DNA of 64,000 nt from Methanorbis furvi. GTDB lineage: Archaea > Halobacteriota > Methanomicrobia > Methanomicrobiales > Methanocorpusculaceae. Shown here piece after piece: positions 52,449 through 61,359 of the stretch (the stretch's first letter is position 1; every line of letters starts with the position of its first letter). A program made the position numbers and the translations under genes. The stretch spans positions 124,001 to 188,000 of the forward strand of contig NZ_JAWDKA010000001.1 of the NCBI RefSeq assembly GCF_032714615.1, in the 5' to 3' direction. The notes below the pieces were generated by a model. The model saw nothing but the letters and a program-made list of their open reading frames with translations, ran no database searches and was not told the origin of the DNA.

Positions 52449-53585
52449 TCATCCCTGTTTTCGTTGTCCGGCATGCATGTTCATCAGAGCATTCAGTGCT
52501 CCTTCCATCAGAACAAGGCCACCCTCAATACCTGCAAGAGGACGTGCGGAGATTGAGATGCGGCTCCGGTCAGGCGGCGTGATCCCGAAGAATGCCGCTG
52601 TTCTACTGGCGGCTGCTTCAAAGGTTGAGCCAAGAATCAGATCAGGTCCGACTGAACCAAGAGCCGCGTTGATCTCAACAGAGTTCACGGAATAGGGAAC
52701 ACGACCAAAGCCCTGATCCCTCGCAAACACAACCGGCACATCAGAACCGAAGTACCGCTCCATCATGGTCTTTGCAAAGACCGCATAACTTTCCTGCGCA
52801 GCAACTGCGGTGATCGGAGGATTATACTTGCGCAGGTACTTGTCGCAGGAGTAATAGATCTGCTCCTCAGCACGCGACCACTCCGTGAGAACAGCGTCCG
52901 TGTCAGCATCAGGAAACTGTTCCTGAAGTTTTGCAACAGTATCCGGAATGTCTGAAAACAGCATGCTGCCAAGATTGTCCCCGACACCGGAAGCGTACGA
53001 AGAGTTTGCAGAGATCGTGAACGGTGCTGCTCCTGCACAAAGATTTGCATAACTGTCGCGGGAAAATCGTACCGCCACCTGAATTTTCAGCAGTCCGAGC
53101 AGACGCTCGGTCTCATGCAGATTACCGCGCCAGAAAATATCCAACAGATTGATGCCGTCAATGTTCACGCCTGACCGCTCTCTGGAACAGTGCGGCGCAA
53201 GAGCGGCGAACGCTTTTGCAGCTCCCGCCTCAACATTTCCGGAGAAGCCCGGAGCATCGACAAAGATTGCCGAGCCGCTGGAAAACGCAGTCTTCAGATC
53301 CTCGCCGGTCAGTGCCGGAACACAGGTGTTCACCACCGCAACCGGTCTGCCGGTTGCAGCGACCTCAGACACCACCTCATGCAGCCGGTCGACTGTTCCA
53401 AACACAATCTCAGACTCCAGCAGGTACGTGCTGAACAAAGGAACCTTCAGCAGAGACTTCGGGTAATAGTAGCAGCCGGACGAGCCGTGAATGATCACAC
53501 AGAGATCAGAAAACCCTGCAAGGGTTGCCGCAGCGCCGGTCATTGCACACGGCCAGACCGGATTAGTGCATCCTTTTTCAGCCAT
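52449..53585 (-). CDS. Nitrogenase-like subunit, NifK/N-type
   Basis: A 378-residue protein of the NifD/K/E/N superfamily. Three Cys at positions matching P-cluster ligands are Cys6 (KGCTNPVWPC), Cys38 (HGSSGCYYY) and Cys88 (NTCVPALTGEDL). ESEIVFGTVDRL follows. There is no obvious Cys at the FeMo-cofactor position. It is much shorter than NifK (about 500). It overlaps the gene for the partner subunit by eight bases. It is not CfbD, whose opening (HGPHGCCF) and length differ. Confidence 0.8.
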   Translation of the reverse strand: MAEKGCTNPVWPCAMTGAAATLAGFSDLCVIIHGSSGCYYYPKSLLKVPLFSTYLLESEIVFGTVDRLHEVVSEVAATGRPVAVVNTCVPALTGEDLKTAFSSGSAIFVDAPGFSGNVEAGAAKAFAALAPHCSRERSGVNIDGINLLDIFWRGNLHETERLLGLLKIQVAVRFSRDSYANLCAGAAPFTISANSSYASGVGDNLGSMLFSDIPDTVAKLQEQFPDADTDAVLTEWSRAEEQIYYSCDKYLRKYNPPITAVAAQESYAVFAKTMMERYFGSDVPVVFARDQGFGRVPYSVNSVEINAALGSVGPDLILGSTFEAAASRTAAFFGITPPDRSRISISARPLAGIEGGLVLMEGALNALMNMHAGQRKQG

Positions 53586-54597
53586 TGTTCACCGCCCGAC
53601 GCCAGAGATAGAGCATCTTTTCAACACCAGCAGCACCGACCGGAAGATAAAACGGCAGTTTGATCGGAAGGGCCGAGTCGTTTTCCTGCATCAAAAGTCT
53701 TGCCATCGCCTCACGGGCAACCGCAGATGTTCCGGCAAACGGTTCAGCACCAAGACAGATTGTTTTTTTGGTGAGTCCTGAAAATTTTTCCAGCATCTGA
53801 TCCTGATACAAAAGTTCGTCCTGCACTGCCGCTGCAATTTTTTCCTCGGGAATCCCGCAGGAGTGACCAACAGCATTCAGAAAATTAATGCAGCCGGAAA
53901 GTCCGCGGGGAAACTCCGGCACGACCGGTCGGCCGAACCGCTCACCAATAGCATCGGCCGCGGGCCGACATCGGTCATCACGCAGAATGAAACACTCCGC
54001 AGTTCCAAGATGCATAAGGGTTGCAGCATCACATCCCCGGCAGAACCTGACCGTCACCCGAAGGCCGAGACGGGCAAGCAGGCGCTCAACCTCTGCATAA
54101 TTCTGATCAGCTTCAGACTCAAGATTTTTCTCGCCGATGAGAGCAACCGTTCCCGGAGTCGCCTGGGAGAGCGGGACGCATGATGCAAGAGCGGTGAGAA
54201 CTGCGTTCTCTCCGTCCTTTGCACTTCCTCCAAGAAATCCTGACGTTGGCACATAGATGATTTTGTCTGCGTACGGATGGCGGCTGCAGACCGCACCGCA
54301 GTCATCACCGATCGTCTCCGGCACACAGGAGGTCACCACAAAGATCAGATCAGGATTTAGCGCAGCTGCACGGTCGAGGGCTGCGGTCAGGCAGTCCTCG
54401 CCGCCGAAGATCACCTCACGGTCCCCGATTCCTGAAACGATGATCTCAGGAATCTGAGATACATCACAGTCGTTCATCATCGCATGCAGCATTGAAAATG
54501 TCTGATGCACGCAGCCCTCAGGAGCATGCACGACGGCTACTGCTCCCGGAATAAAACAGGCGACCGACAGGGCACCGGTTAAGGTGCATCCTGCCAT
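53578..54597 (-). CDS. Nitrogenase-like subunit, NifD/E-type
   Basis: A 339-residue protein paired with the gene above. P-cluster-type Cys are Cys4 (AGCTLTGAL), Cys29 (HAPEGCVHQ) and Cys91 (TSCVPETIGDDC); REVIFGGEDCL is the conserved region after them. Cys202 (GTAECFIL) is at about the place of the cofactor ligand Cys275 of NifD. The ATG at 54597 follows the NifH-like stop by seven bases; longer readings would overlap that gene. Confidence 0.8.
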   Translation of the reverse strand: MAGCTLTGALSVACFIPGAVAVVHAPEGCVHQTFSMLHAMMNDCDVSQIPEIIVSGIGDREVIFGGEDCLTAALDRAAALNPDLIFVVTSCVPETIGDDCGAVCSRHPYADKIIYVPTSGFLGGSAKDGENAVLTALASCVPLSQATPGTVALIGEKNLESEADQNYAEVERLLARLGLRVTVRFCRGCDAATLMHLGTAECFILRDDRCRPAADAIGERFGRPVVPEFPRGLSGCINFLNAVGHSCGIPEEKIAAAVQDELLYQDQMLEKFSGLTKKTICLGAEPFAGTSAVAREAMARLLMQENDSALPIKLPFYLPVGAAGVEKMLYLWRRAVNNG

Positions 54598-54604
54598 TCG
54601 TAAC

Positions 54605-55411
54605 TCATAAATATGCCCTGGCAAGTTTTTCCAGTTCATCAAGATCGAGGGCTGTGGGGATACGTAGGTCATCGTTTGCAAGAATGGTTTTTGCAAGCCC
54701 GCGGTAGACGTCTGCCTGCGGGGACGCGGGGGCATGTTCGATTACGGTCATCTGGTTGACTTCGGCAGCCTGCACAGCTTTGTCGCGGGGAACAAACTGC
54801 ACCATCTTTGATCCGATCAGTCTTGAAAATTCGGCGACAAGCTCTCGTTCATTATCCATATTTTTCGAGTTGCAGATGACGCCGCCAAGTCTGCATCTTG
54901 CGGTGCTACGTTCTGAGAGCCGGGCAATTGCTTTGCAGATATTGTTTGCCGCATACAGACTCATCAGTTCACCGCTTGTTACCAGATAGACCTCCTGTGC
55001 ATAGCCGTCACGCATCGGCATTGCAAACCCTCCGCAGACAACATCTCCCAGAACATCGTAGACCACCACGTCACCATTCAGGGCTTTCATCTTTTCGAGC
55101 AGCTGAAATGTTGCGATGATGCCGCGGCCAGCACAACCGATACCGGGCTCAGGCCCTCCCGCCTCCACGCACCGGACACCGCCAAAGCCGGTGAAGATGA
55201 CGTCATCCATTTCAAGATCCTTGCGCTCGTACATCTGCTCAAGTACGGTAGGAATCCAGCGGCCGTGCATCAGCATTCTGGTGCTGTCATGTTTGGGATC
55301 GCATCCGATCTGCATGACATCCAGACCATTTTCTGCAAACGCAGCCGACAGGTTTGCGGATGTGGTGGATTTTCCGATACCTCCCTTGCCGTAGAGGGCT
55401 ATCTGTCTCAT
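54605..55411 (-). CDS. Nitrogenase-like reductase, NifH-type
   Basis: A 268-residue ATP-dependent [4Fe-4S] reductase. The P-loop is [14 protein letters not shown], followed by [11 protein letters not shown] as in ChlL/BchL and other non-nitrogenase homologues (NifH has KADST). Cluster Cys are in [12 protein letters not shown] and [12 protein letters not shown]. It is first in a three-gene operon with two NifD/K-like subunits. It would pass single electrons to them at the cost of ATP. The substrate is unknown. Confidence 0.9.
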   Translation of the reverse strand: MRQIALYGKGGIGKSTTSANLSAAFAENGLDVMQIGCDPKHDSTRMLMHGRWIPTVLEQMYERKDLEMDDVIFTGFGGVRCVEAGGPEPGIGCAGRGIIATFQLLEKMKALNGDVVVYDVLGDVVCGGFAMPMRDGYAQEVYLVTSGELMSLYAANNICKAIARLSERSTARCRLGGVICNSKNMDNERELVAEFSRLIGSKMVQFVPRDKAVQAAEVNQMTVIEHAPASPQADVYRGLAKTILANDDLRIPTALDLDELEKLARAYL

Positions 55412-55477
55412 TCCCTACTCTATTGACCTGCATGCCACATATATTTTGACTTGTGACAATCTGCCTTTCTTAAGTAA

Positions 55478-56962
55478 TTACTTACGGGACGGGCCGCTAC
55501 CTGTGTGCCATTCAAATCTGCGGAATATTCCCCATACGAGGATGATCACCGGAATGATTTCCAGTCTGCCGATCCACATTGCAAGATAGAGAATGACTTT
55601 TGCATACTCGGGCATATCAGGGCCGAAAACGCCGCTGGTGCTGCCGTTGTTACCGACGCAGCTGAACACATCGTACATGGTTCCGACAACGTCCTTGGAG
55701 AAGTAGGGGTCGTGCAGGAGAATAATGAGCACGATCACTACCATCACGATGTAGAGAAGGATCAGCAGCAGGGATTTTGCGATCAGCATGTCGGCTTCCT
55801 TGCTCGCGATCGATCTGCCGTTGTGACGCATGGGGATGTAGGCGCGGGGGCTGACGATGGTTTTTCTGAACCACCAGATCATTGCTTCAAACATGACCTG
55901 AATGCGGTCGAGTTTGATACCTCCTGATGTGCTGCCGGTTCCTCCTTCAATGAGTACGAACACTGCGAGGAAGAGAATTGTTGCAGCACCCCAGCCTGCC
56001 ATGGTGGTGTTCTGAAATCCGGTCGAACTGATCGCGGTTCCTGCCATGAACAGTCCTTCGCGGGCGGCTTCAGCGACGGAAAGTCCGCTGGAACAGAGAT
56101 CGAGTATGAGAACTGCGGAGACGAACAGAAACACTGCAATCATGAGATGAAGGATGCGGTCTGAAAGAACGTTTTTGAGTGAGCCTTGTGTGTAGAGAAC
56201 ATAATAGAGCCGGAACGGCAGAGCTCCTGCAAGCATAATCGGGATCAGGACCAGTTCGAGGCCGAGGTTGTCGAAGTGAGATATTCCTGCGGCGTAGATC
56301 GACATACCGCCGGTGGAGATTGCGGAGAATCCTACGTTAACAGCGTCCCAGAGATCAAGACCGGTTGCCATGATGGCGAGAATCGAGGCTATGGTGAGTA
56401 CAAAGTAGATCTTCCACATCTGAAAGGCTGTTGCAATGACGCTCGGCATGAAGGCTTCCGAGTGGCCTTCGGAGCGGTAGAGGCCGCGGGTGATGAGGCC
56501 CGACCGGCTGGCAACAGTGAGGGTGAATGCGATGATTCCAAGACCGCCGATCCACTGCATGAATGAACGCCAGAAGAGGAGGGTTCTTGGCCATTCTTCG
56601 ATGTTGAGGGCAAAGGTGAATCCGGTACCGGTCCATGCAGACATGGATTCAAAGGAGGCGTCGAGAAATGTCATCCCGGTGATCATAAACGGGATGCAGC
56701 CGATGGAGCTGACAAAGACCCACACAAGAGCGGTCGCTGCAATAGAGAGACTGTTGCGTGCGGGTTTGTCGCCTTTGGGAAGGAAACGGAGAAAGATTGC
56801 CAGTGCGAAAAACAGGAGCGTGGGCACCAGCATGACGGGGAGAACGTGCCATTCCTGATAGTAGATCCCGACGATGATCGGCAGGATGGTTGCAATGCCT
56901 ACTAAAAGGAATACAGCTCCCAGATCGCGTCCGACGCTGGCGAGTTCACGGATGAGGCCCAT
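55478..56962 (-). CDS. trkH: Potassium uptake protein TrkH
   Basis: A 494-residue membrane protein with four membrane-pore-membrane units. Selectivity-filter regions are seen as TGTGFTF, STGGMS, STGFQN and NNGSTSGVFG, with the SGGIK segment. It works with a cytosolic TrkA-type regulator, which is not adjacent. It is the only gene between the nitrogenase-like operon and palindrome copy 8. Confidence 0.92.
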   Translation of the reverse strand: MGLIRELASVGRDLGAVFLLVGIATILPIIVGIYYQEWHVLPVMLVPTLLFFALAIFLRFLPKGDKPARNSLSIAATALVWVFVSSIGCIPFMITGMTFLDASFESMSAWTGTGFTFALNIEEWPRTLLFWRSFMQWIGGLGIIAFTLTVASRSGLITRGLYRSEGHSEAFMPSVIATAFQMWKIYFVLTIASILAIMATGLDLWDAVNVGFSAISTGGMSIYAAGISHFDNLGLELVLIPIMLAGALPFRLYYVLYTQGSLKNVLSDRILHLMIAVFLFVSAVLILDLCSSGLSVAEAAREGLFMAGTAISSTGFQNTTMAGWGAATILFLAVFVLIEGGTGSTSGGIKLDRIQVMFEAMIWWFRKTIVSPRAYIPMRHNGRSIASKEADMLIAKSLLLILLYIVMVVIVLIILLHDPYFSKDVVGTMYDVFSCVGNNGSTSGVFGPDMPEYAKVILYLAMWIGRLEIIPVIILVWGIFRRFEWHTGSGPSRK

Positions 56963-57065
56963 TTGATATATGATGATCTAACCTGCGAAAATATAATGGT
57001 AGGGTATCGTACCTCATATTTTTCCGGTTTTTTTCAGACATTCGTTTATTGGTAACTAACGCACG

Positions 57066-57286
57066 TCGTAGCTCCGCCCACGGAAAAACGGAACACACGG
57101 AAATATATCGAAATAAATCGTGGGAGGAGACCTTGTGCTTTGAAAATTCAAAGTTCCGTGATGTTCACGTCTGCTCCGTGATCTTTTTTCCGTGAAATTT
57201 TCCGTGTGTTCGGTGTGTTCCGTGGGCGGAGCAGTGATCATGGTGGAAGAATGTGTTTCGTTTTCCCGTAGGAGGCAGGACGTAAT
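57066..57286. repeat. Palindromic element, copy 8 (defective left arm)
   Basis: The left end GCTCCGCCCACGGAAAAACGG is intact, but the CACGGAGCAGACGTGAAC core is missing from the left arm and present in the right. The interior matches copy 5. On the right, GCAGTGATCATGG resembles the outer arm of copy 6. This is best read as an internal deletion. Confidence 0.8.
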
Positions 57287-57307
57287 AGAAAACAAAAAAA
57301 TGAGAAG

Positions 57308-57691
57308 TTATTCGGTTTTTGCCCAGAGACCGTGTTTGTTGCAGTACTCGCAGGCTTTGACTGCCTTAGCAGAGGTCTTGACGATGATCTCAGGTTTTTC
57401 TCCGGGTGCAAGGAACTTTTCATGAACGATGCCGTCGTCAGTCTTGAGTGCTACCCAGGTGATGTAGTGGTCTGCATCCATCGGGTGCGGGACTGAGCCT
57501 ACTGCTACTTTGTATCCGCCGTCGGTTTTGGTGATGACCGGAACATGCTTTTCCTGAGCTGCGTCGGTGGTGTTCTCGACGAGTTTGTGCATTGCTTCGC
57601 CGCAGCAGACGAGTTGACCTGCTCCTTTGCCGATGACTTTTACGGTGTTTCCGCAGATGTTGCACTTGTAGATCTCACTTACTTCTGTCAT
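57308..57691 (-). CDS. dfx: Desulfoferrodoxin (superoxide reductase)
   Basis: A 127-residue two-domain protein. The N-terminal desulforedoxin domain binds iron with CNIC and CCGE (Cys10, 13, 29, 30). The SOR domain has EKHVPVI, HPMDADHYITW and CEYCNKHGLW supplying the His4Cys centre. It reduces superoxide to peroxide without making O2. The start at MTEVSEIY matches the family. It is next to FprA and rubredoxin, an oxygen-defence group. Confidence 0.94.
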   Translation of the reverse strand: MTEVSEIYKCNICGNTVKVIGKGAGQLVCCGEAMHKLVENTTDAAQEKHVPVITKTDGGYKVAVGSVPHPMDADHYITWVALKTDDGIVHEKFLAPGEKPEIIVKTSAKAVKACEYCNKHGLWAKTE

Positions 57692-57759
57692 GAGGATATG
57701 TTTCGCACAAGACAATATATACGTGAGTATCGGGGTAAGATGTTCGAAAAAAAGGGGTT

Positions 57760-58944
57760 TTAGAGGGTTTTATGGTGCTCAACAATTGCATCTGCCATTG
57801 CATGGAGCGCAGTAATTGCAGTCTCCTCGGGCTGACCTCTGATGTATACCGGCTCAAGTATTTTGGCACTTAAGGGTGAGAGCATCTCTTCAAGGTAGTT
57901 GACTGCATTGGTACCCCAGCCGTAAGAGCCGATGACCGCGATCTGCTGTACTTTGGGCCGGAGTGCACGAATGAGGTAGGCGGCGTTGACCGCTACCGGA
58001 TGCGGGCCGAAGAGTACGGTAGGCGTTGCGATGACGATTGTTGCTGCATCCACTATGGCGCTGCCAAGCACGCCGGTATCGGTCTCCAGCAGGTTGTACT
58101 GATGGACCGGAATGCCGCGCTGGACAAGATCGTCGACGAGGAACTTTGTCATGAGTTCGGTACTTCCATGCATGGAGACGTACGCTACGATGACAAGGTT
58201 TTTGGGGGAGTCGCCCGACCAGTCGCGATAGAGGTCGATAATTTTCGCCGGCATTCTGAGAACCGGACCATGACTTGGACCGATGATCTTTGGCGCAATT
58301 TCATCGATGAGGTTGAGGTGCTCCTGCACTGAGGAACGGAACGGCATCATGATGGCTGCATAGTAACGCTTTGCTGCTTCAAGGTAGTCGGGACTTTCGT
58401 CGTCCTGATAGAGCGTTGGCGCTGCATAGTGCGTGCCGAGGAAGTCGGTGGTGAAGAGTACTTTGTCTTCGATGACTTCGGTGAACATGGTGTCGGGCCA
58501 GTGGACCCAGGGGGCGAGATAGAACTTCAGGGTTTTGTCGCCGAGCGAGAGGGTTTCCCGGTCGCCGATGACGATGAAGCGTTCCTCAACTTCTTCGAGA
58601 TGATGCATTGCCAAAAGGAGACCCTTGCAGGTTTCGTTGGTGACAACTTTTGCACCGGGGAAAATTTCGAGCAGCAGAGGCAGGAGACCTGAGTGGTCCT
58701 GTTCTGCGTGGTCGATGATGATGTAGTCCAGCGAGTGCTGGTCCAGACGCATGAGGTTGGTGATGAAGTCTGCCTCGTCGTTGGGTTTGCAGGTGTCGAT
58801 TAAGGCGGTTTTTTCGCTGCCTTTTACGAGGTAGGAGTTGTAGCTGCTTCCTCGCGGGGTGGGCATGATTGCGTCAAAGTACCGCAGATCCCAGTCAATG
58901 GTTCCAACCGAGTAGATACGGTCAGCAATCTCACGCGTTGCCAT
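57760..58944 (-). CDS. fprA: F420H2 oxidase / flavodiiron protein FprA
   Basis: A 394-residue protein. The lactamase-like di-iron domain has HAEQDH (His79, Glu81, Asp83, His84) and further metal His; the flavodoxin domain begins near residue 250 (VAYVSMHGSTELM). In methanogens it reduces O2 to water with F420H2. It starts six bases after the rubredoxin stop. Confidence 0.95.
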   Translation of the reverse strand: MATREIADRIYSVGTIDWDLRYFDAIMPTPRGSSYNSYLVKGSEKTALIDTCKPNDEADFITNLMRLDQHSLDYIIIDHAEQDHSGLLPLLLEIFPGAKVVTNETCKGLLLAMHHLEEVEERFIVIGDRETLSLGDKTLKFYLAPWVHWPDTMFTEVIEDKVLFTTDFLGTHYAAPTLYQDDESPDYLEAAKRYYAAIMMPFRSSVQEHLNLIDEIAPKIIGPSHGPVLRMPAKIIDLYRDWSGDSPKNLVIVAYVSMHGSTELMTKFLVDDLVQRGIPVHQYNLLETDTGVLGSAIVDAATIVIATPTVLFGPHPVAVNAAYLIRALRPKVQQIAVIGSYGWGTNAVNYLEEMLSPLSAKILEPVYIRGQPEETAITALHAMADAIVEHHKTL

Positions 58945-58950
58945 GGATTG

Positions 58951-59106
58951 TTACACCTTTTTGAACTGGGTTTTGGGTGCGCCACAGACCGGGCATTTCC
59001 AGGTGTCAGGAAGTTTTTCAAACGAAGTTCCGGCAGGGTACATGATGCCTGCTCCTTTTTCCGGGTCATATACATATCCGCAGATTGTGCAACGATATTT
59101 GTCCAT
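58951..59106 (-). CDS. rub: Rubredoxin
   Basis: A 51-residue rubredoxin with [10 protein letters not shown] and [11 protein letters not shown], the two CxxCG knuckles that hold one iron, ending in KKV. It is the first gene of the rub-fprA transcript and probably feeds electrons to FprA or desulfoferrodoxin. Confidence 0.95.
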   Translation of the reverse strand: MDKYRCTICGYVYDPEKGAGIMYPAGTSFEKLPDTWKCPVCGAPKTQFKKV

Positions 59107-59208
59107 TTTAACTTTCCTTCCTTATAATTAAGGCATAATACTATTGGGAATGATTGGTTATATTTTGTTGGGATATGGCAGGTTGGTTGTAGGTGGAAAT
59201 TTTGTTTT

Positions 59209-59869
59209 GTAGCTCCGCCCACGGAAAAACGGAACACACGGAGCTTCACAGAAAAACATCACGGAGCAGACGTGAACACCACGGAAATTATGAATAATTG
59301 TATGGAACATCATCTTCTCTGACTGAATATGTTACTCCGTCGCGGATACATCTCCTGATGTCGACCCCCGGATGATGATTGAAGTTGATCAAAAGGCCAA
59401 GATCAAAATTTGTTATTTTCAGATAATTTTTGATTTGGGCAAGATGTTCATTGGTTATCTCTTCGACTGCTTTGAGTTCAAGGATTATTTTATTATAACA
59501 CACGATATCGGCCCGGAATTTACCTACAGAGATATTTTTGTAACTAACCGGCAATTCTTTCTGAGATTCGAATGGAATTCCACGAAGTTTCAATTCATGT
59601 TCGAGAGCGCTTTGATAGACTGATTCCAAAAATCCCGGACCAAGTGATTTGTAGACTTCGAATACTGCTCCACGAATACGATAGGTTTCATCTTCAAAAA
59701 TTAGGCTCATGCTCTTATGAAATGATCAGGAAGTGAGCTGAAATAATAGTTGCTGATGAAATTCCGTGATGTTCACGTCTGCTCCGTGATGTTTTTTATT
59801 TCAGTGTGTTCCCGCGAAGCGGTAAGCAGGCCGAAGGCATGCGTTCCGGTTTTCCGTGGGCGGAGCATA
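59209..59869. mobile_element. Palindromic element with GxxExxY gene (copy 9)
   Basis: The left arm (59209-59289) and right arm (59760-59869) are inverted copies of the repeat found in the eight gene-free elements. The right arm contains the CGAAGCGGTAAGCAGGCCG block. The only gene inside ends exactly at the left arm. This is the apparent complete form of the element, and the others look like derivatives without the gene. Confidence 0.7.
59288..59710 (-). CDS. GxxExxY protein (PD-(D/E)XK nuclease-like fold)
   Basis: A 140-residue protein. GxxExxY appears as GFLESVY (residues 26-32). The nuclease-like triad is Asp68 (KFRADIV) with Glu78-x-Lys80 (ILELKAV). Families of this type (PDDEXK_3) have no known substrate. 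Its stop codon abuts the inverted-repeat arm, and the right arm lies about 50 bp upstream of its start, so the gene and the palindrome are a unit. It might process the palindrome DNA or its hairpin RNA; this is inference. Confidence 0.8.
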   Translation of the reverse strand: MSLIFEDETYRIRGAVFEVYKSLGPGFLESVYQSALEHELKLRGIPFESQKELPVSYKNISVGKFRADIVCYNKIILELKAVEEITNEHLAQIKNYLKITNFDLGLLINFNHHPGVDIRRCIRDGVTYSVREDDVPYNYS

Positions 59870-59951
59870 AAAGATCAAAAATAAAAAATTGCCAACTCCG
59901 GATTTGATTTTAATCTCAGACCGCCAATAGGTACATCTGGTAAGAGGCTTT

Positions 59952-61175
59952 ATGGACGAGAGTGCTGGCCAAAAGATCCGGGGAGTTATTTTCGGGCATT
60001 TTCTGATCGATATTTACACACCGATTCTGGCGCTGATCCTGCCGCTGCTGATCGCAGGGATGGATCTGAGTTATTTCCTTGCAGGTATGATTGTGACGGT
60101 GTTTAATGTGACGTCGTCGGTGTCCCAGCCGTTTGTGGGCTGGTACGGGGATAAGACCGGATGGCGGGCGAGTGTGCCGCTGTGTCTGGTGATCGGGAGT
60201 GTGGGGATTAGTCTGACGGCGGTTACGGGAAATTATGTTCTGCTGCTGTTTCTTGCAGCGGGAGCTGCTATTGGCCACGCACTGTTTCATCCGGCGGCGA
60301 TGGATATTATGTACCGCTTGAGTCCTCCGGCAAAGCGGGGATTATATAACTCGATTTTTACGACGAGCGGAAGTATCGGGTATGCGGTCGGGCCGCTAAT
60401 TGCAGGTATTCTGATTGTGGTCGGTGGTCTTCCGGCGGTTGCATGGCTGATGATTCCCGGGATTCTCGGGGCGACATGGATGTACCGGAACAACCGCAGG
60501 TCCCGCGGTAAGTCTGGTGCAGGTACGAAAGCGAAGGTTGTTGAGAAAAATGCGAGTGAAGCGGCACCCCGGAAACGGTTTTGGTGGGTGCCGGCAGGTT
60601 TGGTTGTTTCGATCTGTTCGCTTCGTGCGTGGGCATATCTCGGCGTGATTACGTATCTGCCGACGTTACTGATTCTTGGTCATCATGGAATGGACATGTT
60701 TACGGCGTCTGCGATTGTTACGGTGATGCTGTTCTTCGGTGTTGCGGGACAGGTTGTGGGCGGGTATATGTCGGACCGGTTTGGGAGAAAGGAGATGTTG
60801 GTGCTTGGTCTTGCGTGTGCAATTCCGTTTTTCTGTCTGATCTTTTCGACGAATGAGGTGCTGATGTATTTTGGCGTGATGATGTATGCGTTCTTTGCGT
60901 CGTCGTGTTATGTGATGTCGGTGACGATGACACAGGATCTGCTGCCGGGAAATGTGGGGTTTGCGTCAGGGCTGACTCTTGGGTTTTCGATGGGGGTCGG
61001 AGGTCTTGGTGCTGCGCTGATCGGATGGGCAGCTGATGTGCTCGGGTCGTTGTCAAGTGCGATGTTTCTGTTGATTGTGCCGATCATTTTGTGTCCGGTT
61101 CTGGCACTGCTGATCAAGTATCCGCTGAAGAGTCTGGCACGGGGACATGATAGAGGAGCTGACGGGGACATATAA
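59952..61175 (+). CDS. MFS exporter, fosmidomycin-resistance (Fsr) type
   Basis: A 407-residue 12-helix major facilitator. PFVGWYGDKTGWR is the loop 2-3 motif, and GHALFHPAAMDIMYRLSP is typical of Fsr-like exporters. The central loop (residues 178-205) is basic. Cargo is unknown. It lies directly downstream of palindrome copy 9. Confidence 0.85.
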   Translation: MDESAGQKIRGVIFGHFLIDIYTPILALILPLLIAGMDLSYFLAGMIVTVFNVTSSVSQPFVGWYGDKTGWRASVPLCLVIGSVGISLTAVTGNYVLLLFLAAGAAIGHALFHPAAMDIMYRLSPPAKRGLYNSIFTTSGSIGYAVGPLIAGILIVVGGLPAVAWLMIPGILGATWMYRNNRRSRGKSGAGTKAKVVEKNASEAAPRKRFWWVPAGLVVSICSLRAWAYLGVITYLPTLLILGHHGMDMFTASAIVTVMLFFGVAGQVVGGYMSDRFGRKEMLVLGLACAIPFFCLIFSTNEVLMYFGVMMYAFFASSCYVMSVTMTQDLLPGNVGFASGLTLGFSMGVGGLGAALIGWAADVLGSLSSAMFLLIVPIILCPVLALLIKYPLKSLARGHDRGADGDI

Positions 61176-61298
61176 AATTGGACTTCCACGGAGTGATTAC
61201 TCCAAACAAGGCAAAAAACAGAATAATCATAGGCAATGAATGAAACTCATCGCCGCATAACTTCCCTTAAAAAAAACAAACTCTCATTTTTAGTACAC

Positions 61299-61324
61299 TG
61301 TACTGTACTTCTAAGTACAGTACA
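61299..61324. terminator. Perfect 12-bp palindrome in convergent gap
   Basis: TGTACTGTACTT and AAGTACAGTACA are exact complements around a two-base CT centre. It lies between two converging genes and so may be a bidirectional terminator. A dyad of this quality could also be a regulator site. There is a TAG triplet run just after it (61324-61336). Confidence 0.45.
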
Positions 61325-61359
61325 TAGTAGTAGTAGTAAGAAAAAATATTTTTCAAAAA

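Noticed and set aside
52449-55411. Assignment as true nitrogenase (nifHDK) or as F430 enzyme CfbCD
   Set aside because: Subunits are too short for NifD/K and nifE/N/B are absent. CfbD is a single subunit with a different N-terminus, while two subunits are present here.
20391-59869. Reading the palindromic copies as a CRISPR array
   Set aside because: Copies are kilobases apart, form inverted pairs with arms far longer than CRISPR repeats, and no cas genes are present.
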